Below are positions 49,595 to 60,657 of a stretch of DNA of 64,000 nucleotides, in pieces. The stretch covers positions 1,481,974 to 1,545,973 of the forward strand of contig NW_020194638.1 of the NCBI RefSeq assembly GCF_002865645.1, written 5' to 3'. The notes below the pieces were generated by a model. It did no database searches. It was not told the DNA's origin and saw only the letters and a list, made by a program, of their open reading frames with translations. Position 1 is the first letter of the stretch. Each line of letters opens with the position of its first letter. The position numbers and the translations under genes were made by a program. Origin of the DNA: Hyaloscypha bicolor E. Taxonomy: Eukaryota > Ascomycota > Leotiomycetes > Helotiales > Hyaloscyphaceae.

Positions 49595-49705
49595 TATTAC
49601 ATTATTTGACGTAGCTAGCTAATACGACTACCTTTATAGTTAGTTCCTGCCCACAAGGGCCATAAATCAATTAACTTCTATATACATTAACGTTTTATTA
49701 TAATA
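49595..49705 (+). repeat. 3' LTR of the nested element
   Basis: 111 bp, begins TATTACATTA (TG changed to TA) and ends ATAATA; followed by the TAAAA duplication. All 15 differences to the 5' copy are transitions. Confidence 0.88.
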
Positions 49706-49710
49706 TAAAA

Positions 49711-52700
49711 ATATTTCTTAATTACTTAAAAACTATATTTGGCTCTATAATCTTATTACCTAATTATTTAATCCAGAATTCCCAAATAGCTAATATCTTA
49801 TAACTAGTAAGTAATATTTCTTTAATTACTAAAGAAGAAATATTAATAACCGGAACCGAAATATTTTTATAAATATTATATTTCCTAAGAAATATAAAAT
49901 CCGGAAAACCCGAGAAAGAAACTATCTTTATTTCTATTATAAATAGTAATCTAGTTACTATTTTAAAAATACCCGATAATCTACTAATCTTAATTAATAC
50001 TATAACTACTAGAAATATTTATATATCTATTTCCTAATATATTTTTTAAATATATTAATTATTATTTATTAAGCCAGATTCGAATAAGAATCCCTTATAT
50101 TTTAAGGATACTAAAGAGGACTTCCTATTACCTCTAGAGCCTCTAATTACTATCCTATTACCGGAGCTCTTATTAGAAAACGAAATATTTTCTGAGATTT
50201 CAAATACTAAAATCTAAGATAGAAAGTTCTCTTATATACTAAATGGCTATAAATATTAAGTTAATATATATACTAGAGCTATTCTTTTTACCGAGAATAA
50301 CTAATAATATATTTTTTATATAAATACCGGCTCTTTTACTAGTCTTATTAATAGACCTATACTTATAAAAACCTATCTAAATATAGTCCTTAAATAAGTA
50401 TTATAAGGTAATAAGATATAATTAATAAATATTAGCCCGGGACTAGAAATCTTTATATATACTAATATATTACTAAAACTATATATTATAAATAAAGAAA
50501 ATATTACCTTCCTACTCGTTTACTATTATATAATAAATAAATTACTAGGCGAAATTCTTTTCGGACTAAACTTTCTTAAAACTAATTACCTTAATTTCTA
50601 CTAGAATTAAAGTAATAAACCGGACTATTTCTAAATTAGTAATACGGAGAAATATATTCTTCTAAATACTAAGAAATTTATAATTAAGCTAAAGAAAGTA
50701 TTAGTTTATATTATAGAACCTATTATAATATTTCCTAACTATAGGATTAATATTCTAGTAAAGTATAGAATATTACTATTACGGGTATAAGACTACCTAA
50801 TATAATTCTTTCTACTTATAAATATCCTATTTAGTAGATTTGGGTTACTTATAAATAGTATTATTAATAAATTCTAGTAATTATTTCCTTTTATAAACTT
50901 TAGTAATATATTAATCTTTATTCTAATAAATATATATCTTAGTATATTCGAGAAATATTTAGTAATATTAGAACTATATAAGGTATTCCTTAATCTAGCT
51001 AAAGTCTTCTATAGTAATTAGCTATATAAGAAAGAATAATAAATAGAAGCGAGATAACTAGCTAGCTTACTATTTCTTTTATAGCTACTAGTAAATAATT
51101 CTAATATATAAGCTAATATCTTCGAATTCTAGAAACCGGAAATCAAGAACCAAGTTCGAAATATCTTATCTAAATATAATAACTTATTTTATAATAAGCT
51201 TAGTTATTTTAATAATAGAATTACTATATTTATTTTATTTAAAAATAATATTAATCTTAGTAATCTTTACTGAGTATTATATCTAATATCTAGAAAGGAT
51301 ATATAAGCTTTTAATAAAATTACGAACCTAATAAAAATAAATGAATTTCTAGAACCTATCTTTTTTAGGTAATTCTTACTAGTAGCCTCTCTAGTATTTA
51401 TTATATAATATAATAATAAACTATAAGTAATTATTAATCTTTACTAAGTTAATACTAAGCTTAAGCTAAATACTTACTTTTTACTATAATAAAATACTAT
51501 TCTTATTATTTTAGATAATATAATTATTTTCTCTAGTCTAGATTTTACTAAAAGCTTCTTTTAATAAAAATTAGTACCTGAGAATAAATAGAAAGTAGTT
51601 ATAGTTATAGCTTATAGGGGCTATAAATAACTTATAGTTATTATTATAGGATTAGTTATAATATCTTCTTTCTTCTAATATTATATAAAAGTACTTTTTA
51701 GTTTATATTTATAGAAATTCGTTTTAGTCTATATTAATAATATAATTATTTTCTCTAAAATAATAAAGAAATATTTTAGTTATCTAAATATTATTTTAGT
51801 TATATTTAAAAAATCCGGTATTACTTTATTCTTATTAAAATATTATTTTATATAACTATTTATAATTATTCTCGGTTATTATATCTTTTAATTAGGCCTT
51901 AGTATTTTATAAGAAAAGATAAAGGCTATTAAAGCCTAAAAGTTCCCTAAAATACTTATTTAGCTAGAAATAGTATTAGGCTTTTTTGGATATTATAAGA
52001 GCTTTATTCCCTATTATATCGGGATAATAGCTTTATTAGTTAAACTAAAAATAATTAGTTTTAGAGATATACTAAAATAGGAATATAAATAAGCTAACTT
52101 TATAAATAAAATACTAATATTTTTATTTATATATATTTTCGAACTAAAACTTATTACTAAAAAACTAAAGAGATCTAAACCCTAGAAACTAGCCCTATTA
52201 CCTAATCTAATAAACTAATACTATTAAATATTTATAATACTAAAAAATAGGCTATATAATATATTAATATTTATATTTCCTATCTTCTCCGAATTATTTA
52301 TATTATATATTAATAAGAATAAGAAGTATAATTATAGTATTACTCTTTACTAAATTAATTTAATTAATAATAAAAAAAAACTAATTTTATACCTATCTAA
52401 AGCTTTTACTTTAGTAGAAATAAATTACTAGCTAATAGAACTAGAAACCGGAATACTAATATAGGTATTTCAGAAACTATTATAGTACCTTAATAGTTCC
52501 AAATTTATAATAGTAACTAACTATTCTATTATCTTAAACTCTTTCTAAGCTAAGATAAAACTAAAATAAAAAAATATTAGATTTATAAATTAAAGACTAT
52601 TTCTAGTAAAATATACTAGCTAAATAAAGTTCTAATATTATCTAGGTAAGACTTATATTAATATAAATATATTATCTAGAATAAAAATAGTTATTACTAA

Positions 52701-54560
52701 GCTAGCTTACTAGCTTTTTAAGACTTTAGTAACCGAGAATATATTAATATTTACTATTTTCTATATATTTATAAATACTAAATCTAGCTAAGCTATCTAA
52801 CTAAACGGAATTATTTCGGAAAGCAAATTAAAAAATCTTTAAGCTATAAGCCTTTATATAAATAAATAGTTTATATAAATACTAGCTTACTAACTTTCCC
52901 GGGATAAAAGCTTTAGCTAAATATATTATATTATATTAGGCTAGTTAAAAATATTCCCGAAATCCGAATTATTAATTATCTTTAAATCTTTCTATATTAA
53001 TCTATATACCAAGTTCTTTTTTTTTTAGAAATAACTCCGGTTATAAGAGACTATATATACCTAATAAATTTACTAAATCTGTTTTTAAAATAGCTTATAA
53101 TAAATAGACTTATATAGGAGCCAAACGGATTTATAATTTTCTTTATTACTATATCTTTTTCCTATAAATATAGAAAAGAATAAAGAAATATATTACTATA
53201 TATCCCATTTACTAAAGATCTAAACCGGATATATATATTTTTTATAAATACCTATAACTAATTTTATTATTACTAAAATAACTCTTAATATTATATATTA
53301 ATTTTATTACTGGATTACTAGATTCGAAAACTAGTAATAATATAATTATAATTATTACTAATATTTTAACTAAATAAATTAAAGTAATTTTAGGAAAGAA
53401 GATATAAATAAGATAAGACTAGGTAAAAGTATACTATAATTATTATTATAAGGAATTCAGGCTCCTAGATAAAATAATATCTAATTAGAACCTAAAGTTT
53501 ACCTTATCTTTTTAAATAGAACTATACTTAATTCTTAATATCTGTCTTATATTTATTATATCTTATTATACCTAAATAAATAAAGTATCTAAAAGATCTA
53601 ACCAGATTCTAATATATATACTAAGATATATAATAACTAGTTACTATAACTAAAGCAGGTAGAAAGAGCTATTATTAGCTATTTATTTTACCTTAAATAG
53701 TTACCCTAATAAATCTTCTAGTTTTTATTTTTTTAAATTATAATATAGCTACTAACCTAAGTTTATACTAGATATTACTAAAAGAGCTATTATCTAGAAA
53801 TTAACTAAAAAGAATATAAAGTAATTTATTAAAAACTATTACTAGCTTTTTATAGAAGTATTCGAAGCTATTATATTAGCTTAAGCTAGAATAAAAGAAA
53901 ATCGAAATAAAAAGAGGTAATTACTAGTATTATAATTCGAAGACTAAATTTTCTTAAAAGTAGCTAAGTTTACTAAATATAATTATAAACTTCTCTAGAA
54001 CTTTACTAAACTATTTTTTATTAAACTCGGATCTTATTATATATAAAAAGTTATCTTATTATTAGCCTTTAAACTCGAATTACTAGAATAGCTATTTATT
54101 TATCCGGTAATATTTATTAATTATATAGAACTAGTATATTTAGATTTATATAATTATAAAATTCCCGGACTAGGGCCTATTAAAAATAAGAAATATATTA
54201 TTAAATATATTATTACTAAAGAAATTCGGAGCGAATCCGGATATAAAAGCTACTAATTATAGTATCTAGTAAAATATATAAGTTATTGTCGCAGTGAGAA
54301 TCACTGAATTGGGGCTAGCGCGATCGCTCTGCTTAGTCAGGATCTGTGCACTCACTTCCTGAAGCTTCACACTTCACTCAAGCTCTTTTCTAGCTAGTTC
54401 AATGAACTCTTTTACCATCCAATGCAACTCCCTACTCTGCGATCTATACGTGCATTAGTTATCTAAAGAAAGAATAATAACTCAGACGAATTTTATATAT
54501 AAATATATCTAATCTAGTTAGAAAGTTTAAATAGGAATTACTAATTACTAAATTATAATC
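49711..54560 (+). pseudogene. Pol region of the outer element (RIP-destroyed)
   Basis: Continues the outer element after the nested one. A reverse transcriptase is readable through stops: IIIFSSLDFTKSFF at about 51525-51565, and FVLVYINNIIIFSK at about 51718-51760, where the usual catalytic DD reads NN. LGFFGYYKSFIPYY follows at about 51975-52020. RNase H and integrase follow in very AT-rich sequence. Integrase C-terminal features (PKFILDITKRAII and FLKVAKFTKYNYKL) lie near 53760-54000, and a chromodomain-like end (YLVKYISY) at about 54260-54286, where a GC-normal insert interrupts it. Trp and Gln codons are largely turned into stops. Inactive. Confidence 0.8.
54287..54456. mobile_element. 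GC-normal 170-bp insert, possible solo LTR
   Basis: Within otherwise AT-rich, stop-filled sequence lies a 170-bp island starting TGTCGCAGTGAGAATCACTG (with a CAGTGA/TCACTG hairpin). It is flanked by AGTTAT on both sides (54281-54286 and 54457-54462). It contains no RIP-like changes. It interrupts the chromodomain-like end of the outer pol. The exact right border is uncertain by a few bases. Confidence 0.55.
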
Positions 54561-54792
54561 CTAAATCTCCTTATTACTGAATTTTGGTAAAGCTAGGCCT
54601 TACTAGTATAGCCTTATAATATGGAACTAAAATATATCTTACTAGTATAATCTCTTTAATAACTAGATATTTTTATTAATATACTAAAACTATTATTTAT
54701 TTTATATTATTTTCTCGAATATATTATCTTATATTATATTTATAATTATTATATATTTACCTTAAATACTATATATATTTAATTTAGCTATA

Positions 54793-56964
54793 ACTAAAAT
54801 ACCTAAAAATAAAGCTATTATAGCCTATTTAGCTATAGCTAAAAGAGCCGCCGGTATTAAAAAAAGCCTAATACCTAGTCTTATAACCCTAAAGACCCTA
54901 ATAGGTAGCCTATATAAATAAGCCCTAATTCCGGTTACTAAGATTTCTAATAAATACTATAATATTTGTAATTATATCTTAAATCTTTTATAATTCTATA
55001 ATTCTTATTTGAACTAGTATAAAGATAATTAGATCCTAATAATTAAATAAGATCTTTTTAAGGAATTATATTTAGTTTAGATACCAGAAAATAAACTTGA
55101 TATAAGAATTAATAATAAGGTCTTTTTCGGAATGAATTAACTAGAGCTCTTTTATTTCTATAAATTGCTAGTTATAACTAAATATAATTATATATTAGTA
55201 TTTAATCTTTAACTAATATATTTATAAGCTAGTATACTATATCCGGTATATAATAATAATATTATAATAAGTATATTACTAAATATAAAGGGCAGATATA
55301 ATTATATTAAAGTAATCTATTATAATCTCTATATTAAAAAGATAAATAATATCTTTCTTACTAATAAATACCCTAATAATTAGCCGTATAATAACCGAAC
55401 TTATACTAGTTACTTATTTAAACTATATTTTATATTTAAGAACTATTTAAAAAAAGGCTAATTATAATCGGATACCTGTATTATATATATCTAAATTAAT
55501 AAGAATAAGAAGAGTAATATTATATTCTTAGGTAATAAGAACTTTAATCTAGTATTTATTACTAATAATTAATAGTATAATCTATATTATTACTTTATTA
55601 ATATTTTCTCCGGAGATTATAAAAACCTGGTTTTAGTTATTAATAAACTAGTAAAAAGAGTATATTTTCTGGAAGCCTTATACTATAATAAACTATTTTA
55701 ACCTTTAGGTTACTCAAGTGCTTTTAGTAAGGCCTATAATCGAATAAAAAACATACTTAAGAAGCTAGTAACTAAGAAAGACCTTACTTTAGAAAATAGA
55801 GACTTAGTCCTATATAATATTTCTTCTAGGGATTATAACCTAACTATTCTATTATATAAGATTATAGTATATATAGCCTTTTCTAGAATAATAAATAATA
55901 TAGTAAATACTATCTATTATAATAAACTTTATTATATTTTTAACTAAAGTAAAAAGTAGGTCCGGGTATTAGATAAAATTATAAATAACTTATTATCCTA
56001 GTTTAACTAAGATAAAGAAAAGTCTATTATATTAACTAAAGAGCTAATTACTTATATTAGTAAGAGCCTCCAAGAATTATAGTACTAACTAGTAAATACT
56101 CTATTAACTACTTATATCCTATTACTAGAACTCAATTATATAATAGAAAATATACTAGATATTATATCTATTCTTACCCTATTACCTCTAGTAATTATTA
56201 ATAAAGACTAATAATCCATTATCTAGGTAATAGCTATAGTTATTATAGAATCTATAAGTAATATCTTTATATATTTTCAAAAACAAATTAATTAGTAAAA
56301 TCTAGTAATATTTAAAGATATGAATCCGGTCTAATTATAATTACTATTATTCTTATTACTATATAAAGCCCTATAAATAACTACTAAAGATACTAAGCAG
56401 ACTAATAAAATACTTATATAAGCTTTACGGGGCCTATTATAACCTGCTATACCGGCCGGTATTATTAAGAGAGAAGCTATAAACTAGTTAGAATTACTAT
56501 CCAAAAAGCTAGAATATTAGATAAGATCTATAGCCTAAATATTAATAGATAATCCAGAAATAGAATCCGAGAAAAGTAATACTAAGGTATTACTAGTTAC
56601 TAGATAGTACTTACCCTATCCTAAGAATTAGAGATAGGTTCTAGACTTGCCTACCCAGGGCTCGAAATTCCCCTAAGGCCAAAAGGTATACTAAGCTTTT
56701 GGTATTACTCGTAAGGATATAATAGGAAAACTAAAGACGAAGCTAAAGTACTATATAAATTCCAAAGGACTAGGCCTATTATTACAAGGCATATAATTCG
56801 GCTATATAGAGGTGGTATCTAAGTAACTTAATTACTCTTATCTCGCGAGCTATAATATTATAATAATATAACCTTCCGGTTTATATTACTTCCTATATTA
56901 ATATCTCTGCCTTTTTTTAGTATTCCAGATTACCTATATAGTTTGGGACCACTATTTAGTATAA
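54793..56964 (+). pseudogene. Large extra ORF downstream of pol in the outer element, unknown function
   Basis: A single plus frame can be followed for about 2.17 kb (724 codons) from about 54793 to a triple stop TAATAATAG at 56962-56970. Anchors at 54823, 56320, 56701 and 56797 are all in the same frame. It is full of TAA/TAG codons of the RIP type but needs no frameshift. Readable blocks include KRAAGIKKSLIPSL, KIINNIFLTNKYPNN, ENRDLVLYNISSRDYNLTI and GITRKDIIGKLKTKLKYY. No retroviral or other domain is recognised. The frame lies between the integrase/chromodomain and the polypurine tract, so it was probably an additional gene of this element family. A captured host gene is an alternative. 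Confidence 0.55.
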
Positions 56965-57190
56965 TAATAGCTGGGTGTTTAAGGATAGAACTTTAATAAT
57001 ATATATTCTCGGGCATTTAATAGATAGATAGATGGACGGATGAGTGGATAAACGGATAGACGGATAGATATATGGATATATGAATGGATTATTTTTTTCC
57101 TTTATTAATTTCCTTTTTGTTTTTAGATACTTTATTATACTAGCTTCTCTCGAGTGGACCACCATGCTACCGGAGTAGTATCTTTCTCCT

Positions 57191-57205
57191 GGAAGGGGGG
57201 GGAGA
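57191..57205 (+). other. Polypurine tract of the outer element
   Basis: GGAAGGGGGGGGAGA directly abuts the 3' LTR, as needed for plus-strand priming. Confidence 0.85.
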
Positions 57206-57337
57206 TGTTGGGTGACGTATGGGGGTGGTGACGCCACCAGGGAAGGAACCAGCTAGCCGTTAGTCAGCCAAGCCATTTAGGGCTTCGAGCTTAGATACCA
57301 ATAGAGTCGTCTTGCCTCTGTCTGCCTTCTCCTTACA
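57206..57337 (+). repeat. 3' LTR of the outer element
   Basis: 132 bp, followed by the AGTTT target duplication at 57338-57342. 131 of 132 bases match the 5' LTR. Confidence 0.93.
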
Positions 57338-57342
57338 AGTTT

Positions 57343-57700
57343 TGATGCTTATACCGCGAAGATGGTTCTCACAATCTACACTTTCCCCGTACTCCCAAGC
57401 ACACCCATCCTGGTGATCTGCCTTCCACTGCCTCCAAATTTTCTTCGTCCCCACCTCCACGAACTCCATCAGCGGCACCGTCCCCGGATTCTCCTTCAGA
57501 CACCCGCTAGAATCGCTCAAAACCAGCTCACTGAAGTTTATCCTTGTTATGCCTCACTCGACACGTTTCCTAGTGACCTCATTAGGAAAACCATTCGTCT
57601 TATGCAACACTAGAGTTACATTCCCCGTTGTCACCTCCCTAGCACTCTCCAACCCGCCATACTGAAGCCTTATTATTCTTCCCGCACCAACATCGGGCAG
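57343..57700 (-). pseudogene. Coding-like minus-strand fragment beside the LTR element
   Basis: On the minus strand one frame carries GAGRIIRLQYGGLESAREV, then a stop (TGA, about 57557), then ELVLSDSSGCLKENPGTVPL and KKIWRQWKADHQDGCAWEYG up to the retrotransposon border. Composition looks like protein but I know no family, and no start is found. A plus ORF (57362-57613) overlaps it. Possibly a gene truncated by the insertion. Confidence 0.25.
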
Positions 57701-57779
57701 AAATCACACTCAATACTTTGATATATTATCTTACTGCAGAGTGCTTTGTTTCAATTAAACAGTCGTACAACACTATTCC

Positions 57780-58547
57780 ATGCTATGCTGGGGTGAGGAA
57801 GTCGATCCTCGTATCTACAAATCGCTTCGGCTCGACCATCAGAACCGCAACCTGCTGTCCCGTCCGCGGCGCCATTTCGCTCTCCTGCGTGTACCATTCA
57901 GCGATCCCCGGTGTCTGGATTACTCTTTTCTGTACATGGATAGCGCCCTCCATGACATTGCTGTCGTCTACACTCCACTCCAAGCAGGGGATGACTTCGA
58001 CGAGTATGGTTACGTGGGCTTCAATGCATATGATGTGGGGATGGCGCACGAGAGTTCGGATCCGCCGGCTTCATCCCCAAGTTTGAGTGGCACTCTCACA
58101 ACGAAATCGGTGGCCGATGGCACTGGGCGGAGCAGCGGTTCCGCAGTGAACTCGTCAACAGCTGGGAGCACACCGAGCAATAACGCGATGGCGAATCCAG
58201 GAAATATCACCAGTACATCATTCACGTCCTCCACGCTATCCGGATCTTCCACATCGATCCCAACAATGTCCGTTGTTTCAGCGGCGAAAGGGATATTGAT
58301 GACAACAATCGCAATTGCAGTTATGGTACCTTTTTCGATTTTGGCCTTCGCGGGGATGTTTTATATGTGGTGGAGGTATCGATGGCAACGAAAGAACAAT
58401 TGCCATGCCCATGAAATGGGTACCCATGTTGCGAATGAGTACGAGTTAGACAGCAAGCATGTTAGGAAGGTGAAAATGGGGGTGCTTTCAGGGAATGCGA
58501 GAAGGATTTCAGTTTATGCTGTGCTGCCTGCTAACGGACGAGGATAG
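57780..58547 (+). CDS. Putative single-pass membrane protein with Ser/Thr-rich stalk
   Basis: 255 codons. From about residue 95 it has a Ser/Thr-rich low-complexity stretch (SSDPPASSPSLSGTLTTKS onwards, with NSS and NIT glycosylation sites). A hydrophobic membrane segment (IAIAVMVPFSILAFAGMFYMWW) follows, then a basic stop-transfer sequence RYRWQRKNN and a cytoplasmic tail of about 60 residues. This layout fits a fungal cell-wall sensor-like or plasma-membrane protein. The ATG at 57780 gives no signal peptide, so upstream exons are likely missing or were displaced by the retrotransposon 440 bp upstream. The first 90 codons are doubtful because a minus ORF (57783-58049) also reads well there. 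Confidence 0.5.
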   Translation: MLCWGEEVDPRIYKSLRLDHQNRNLLSRPRRHFALLRVPFSDPRCLDYSFLYMDSALHDIAVVYTPLQAGDDFDEYGYVGFNAYDVGMAHESSDPPASSPSLSGTLTTKSVADGTGRSSGSAVNSSTAGSTPSNNAMANPGNITSTSFTSSTLSGSSTSIPTMSVVSAAKGILMTTIAIAVMVPFSILAFAGMFYMWWRYRWQRKNNCHAHEMGTHVANEYELDSKHVRKVKMGVLSGNARRISVYAVLPANGRG

Positions 58548-58600
58548 GTTTCGCAGTTGACTCGTGAGTATTAATGTCTGGCTCAAAGAGACACTTGTAG

Positions 58601-58984
58601 ATGGCGACGAGATTGAATGAGGACTTTGTGGATATATACAATTGCAAGTATCACGTGACTACACACACCGACGAGATTCTCATTGAATCTGAGTGTCCTC
58701 GAACATTTGGTCAAGAGAAGAGAGATTTGAGTGGTGCAAGACAATCTAAATGTCAATTCTTCAAAGACTTCATTGTAGGGACTGTTATTGATTGTTCATT
58801 GAACTGGTGGTCTGATGTCTTGACCGCGTTCGTGGAGATATTTAAGGAAGAGAGATGGATTACTACCGAAATACGGAAAGACAAAATATTGAACCCGCTT
58901 GTAGGTCGGTCACCGCCTAAAAACATTTGTCAGCTCGCTCCCTGCATCGCAATACAGGACGACTACACAAGTGAAGACAATTAG
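58601..58984 (+). CDS. Orphan ORF, 127 aa
   Basis: Begins MATRLNEDFVDIYNCKY, has several Cys, is hydrophilic and ends IAIQDDYTSEDN. It starts 54 bp after the membrane protein stop. No family recognised; it may be 3' UTR or a relic. Confidence 0.25.
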   Translation: MATRLNEDFVDIYNCKYHVTTHTDEILIESECPRTFGQEKRDLSGARQSKCQFFKDFIVGTVIDCSLNWWSDVLTAFVEIFKEERWITTEIRKDKILNPLVGRSPPKNICQLAPCIAIQDDYTSEDN

Positions 58985-60657
58985 GATGATCTCGTGAGTA
59001 TCCCGCGACTCTCGAAGCTTGAGCTGATCAAGAGTTGGACTGCAATAGCCAAAATAACCAAGTAATGTGACTCGATCACCTTCGAGATGAGGAGTAAAAG
59101 TACAGTCAGCTTACTCAAACGCCCATCGTTGTTGAACGCAGCCTATCGGATGCTTGCAGTTGTAACAATGTTTTGTATGGTTAATTACAATTCAGCCTAA
59201 CTTCATATACGGGAAGGTTTTTGATTGCATGCTTCAAAAGCATGCAAACTCCGTGTAACATTGTCGGGAATTTCGCAGTACAAGATGCATTCAGAATAGC
59301 AGAATGGGCCAACGACCACTTGGCCAACATGAAGACTGGCGTATACAGTTCTTGGAGGAAGTGGGACTGAAATGCAAGTCGTAGGGCTGCGGAAGTCTCG
59401 GACCCAAGGCACAACAGAAACCAAGGATTCCTCGTGTGACTCGGATCGAGGTTTCAGAGCATGGTAGAACCTGCAATCTGCACTCTTGCGATAATGGCAA
59501 AGTTCATGTGTGGTCCAGGAGTGTAGCATCACTAGCATACCCTCTTGGCCCTGCATAGAACTCCTATTCGGGACGCTGGTCCCTGATCTCACAGCATCCC
59601 CTTAGTAAAGTTGATATTAACAGTGGCAAAAGATGCAACATCTGACAATAGTCAAATGGGGAAATTGCAGAGCCTTGATCAGGTACTTGAACTGCCGATT
59701 ACGTCGCGGGAGCCCGGATCGACAAATGCAGGAGTCAAATGAAGGATATGGGGCAACCAACAAGGAGCGCCCGTAGCTCCAAACCTCAGATACTCTGTGG
59801 TTGTGATCAGCCCTAGGCATTTTCTTGAAGTAGAAAAAACCGGCGAAAGCCAATTACGGTCGGAGGGAGCAGTTCTTGAAGCATTCAGTAAGTCGGCTTC
59901 GGCTGGATGAGTCCATGCATCCTGACGCGGCAAGATGGCCTCCACTCTTGCCCGCACTGGCGGAGATTGTTTGAGCAAAGTTGCGAAGCACGACCGGGGA
60001 GCTCGGATTAGTAAGACAGCCAGTCCTCCAGATGTGGGCGTCGAGGTTCTTTTCGAGAGCGCAGATGTGAGTGGTGTGCCAATACGACCGCGGAGTTCGG
60101 GTCGTGAGAGGGAGGGTTAAAGCCGACGATTTATGATTGATATGTAAGCAACAGCCCGCCCAGTTGATTAGTTCGGCCGCAGCTTGCCCCTCGACGAATA
60201 AAGTGATGGGGGATTGCCCCTAATAAGCAAGACGAGACGTGCGCGACACGCCGACAAGCACTACTAACGACTTATTAATCAGTCGGGCTTTTGGTCGGGT
60301 GCGTTATAATTCAGAGATATCCATTCTGGGAAGCCGCATTCTCCGCTGAAGAGGAACAGGGCGACGCTGCTTTGTGCTTTGCTCTGGTCACGTGGTGGTG
60401 GTCCCGGCGTACCGAGCATCAGACATCGAGGTCATCAAATCATCGATTGCATCACGCTTTCCCCAGCCAAGCCCGCGCCAGCCAAGCCAGTCCCAGCCCC
60501 GGCCGTTTCCATACCACAGTAGTCCATAGTCCAGGGTCTGGGAAGTCAGAGCATCGTCAAATCGAGGCATCGCTGCCCCCAAGGCCCTCTCCGTCCTCCG
60601 CTTGTCTTCTGCACCCTTTATTTTCTCACCGAGACTACGCGGTCGAAGTCCATCATC
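58985..60657. other. Spacer and upstream region of kapC
   Basis: About 1.7 kb. ORFs at 59181-59592 and 59617-59978 (minus) and 60291-60905 (plus) show no domain. The last one runs through the kapC leader and first intron and is a by-product. The region 60440-60657 is C-rich and probably the kapC 5' UTR. Confidence 0.4.

Larger units (their letters stand above)
41464..49705 (+). mobile_element. Nested chromodomain Ty3/gypsy retrotransposon (RIP-inactivated)
   Basis: 111-bp LTRs at 41464-41574 and 49595-49705, flanked by the 5-bp target duplication TAAAA (41459-41463 and 49706-49710). The LTRs differ at 15 positions, all transitions, as RIP produces. Gag, reverse transcriptase, RNase H, integrase, chromodomain and a further ORF follow on the plus strand. 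The element splits the outer element between gag and pol. It is visibly less AT-rich than its host, which fits a later insertion. Confidence 0.93.
37889..57337 (+). mobile_element. Outer Ty3/gypsy-type LTR retrotransposon (RIP-degraded, contains a nested element)
   Basis: 132-bp LTRs at 37889-38020 and 57206-57337 begin TGTTGGGTGACG and end CTTACA. They are flanked by the 5-bp target duplication AGTTT (37884-37888 and 57338-57342). A TGG-starting primer-site-like sequence follows the left LTR and a polypurine tract precedes the right one, so the element is on the plus strand. Total span is 19.4 kb; without the nested 8.2 kb element it is about 11.2 kb. Gag-like sequence, reverse transcriptase, integrase and an extra 3' ORF can be followed in AT-rich sequence full of TAA/TAG codons. 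The internal body is strongly C-to-T/G-to-A mutated, whereas the ends are not. Confidence 0.93.

Noticed and set aside
38500..57200. Long AT-rich block considered as mitochondrial insertion or centromere
   Set aside because: LTRs, target duplications and readable gypsy pol domains explain it as RIP-mutated retrotransposons; no mitochondrial genes were recognised.
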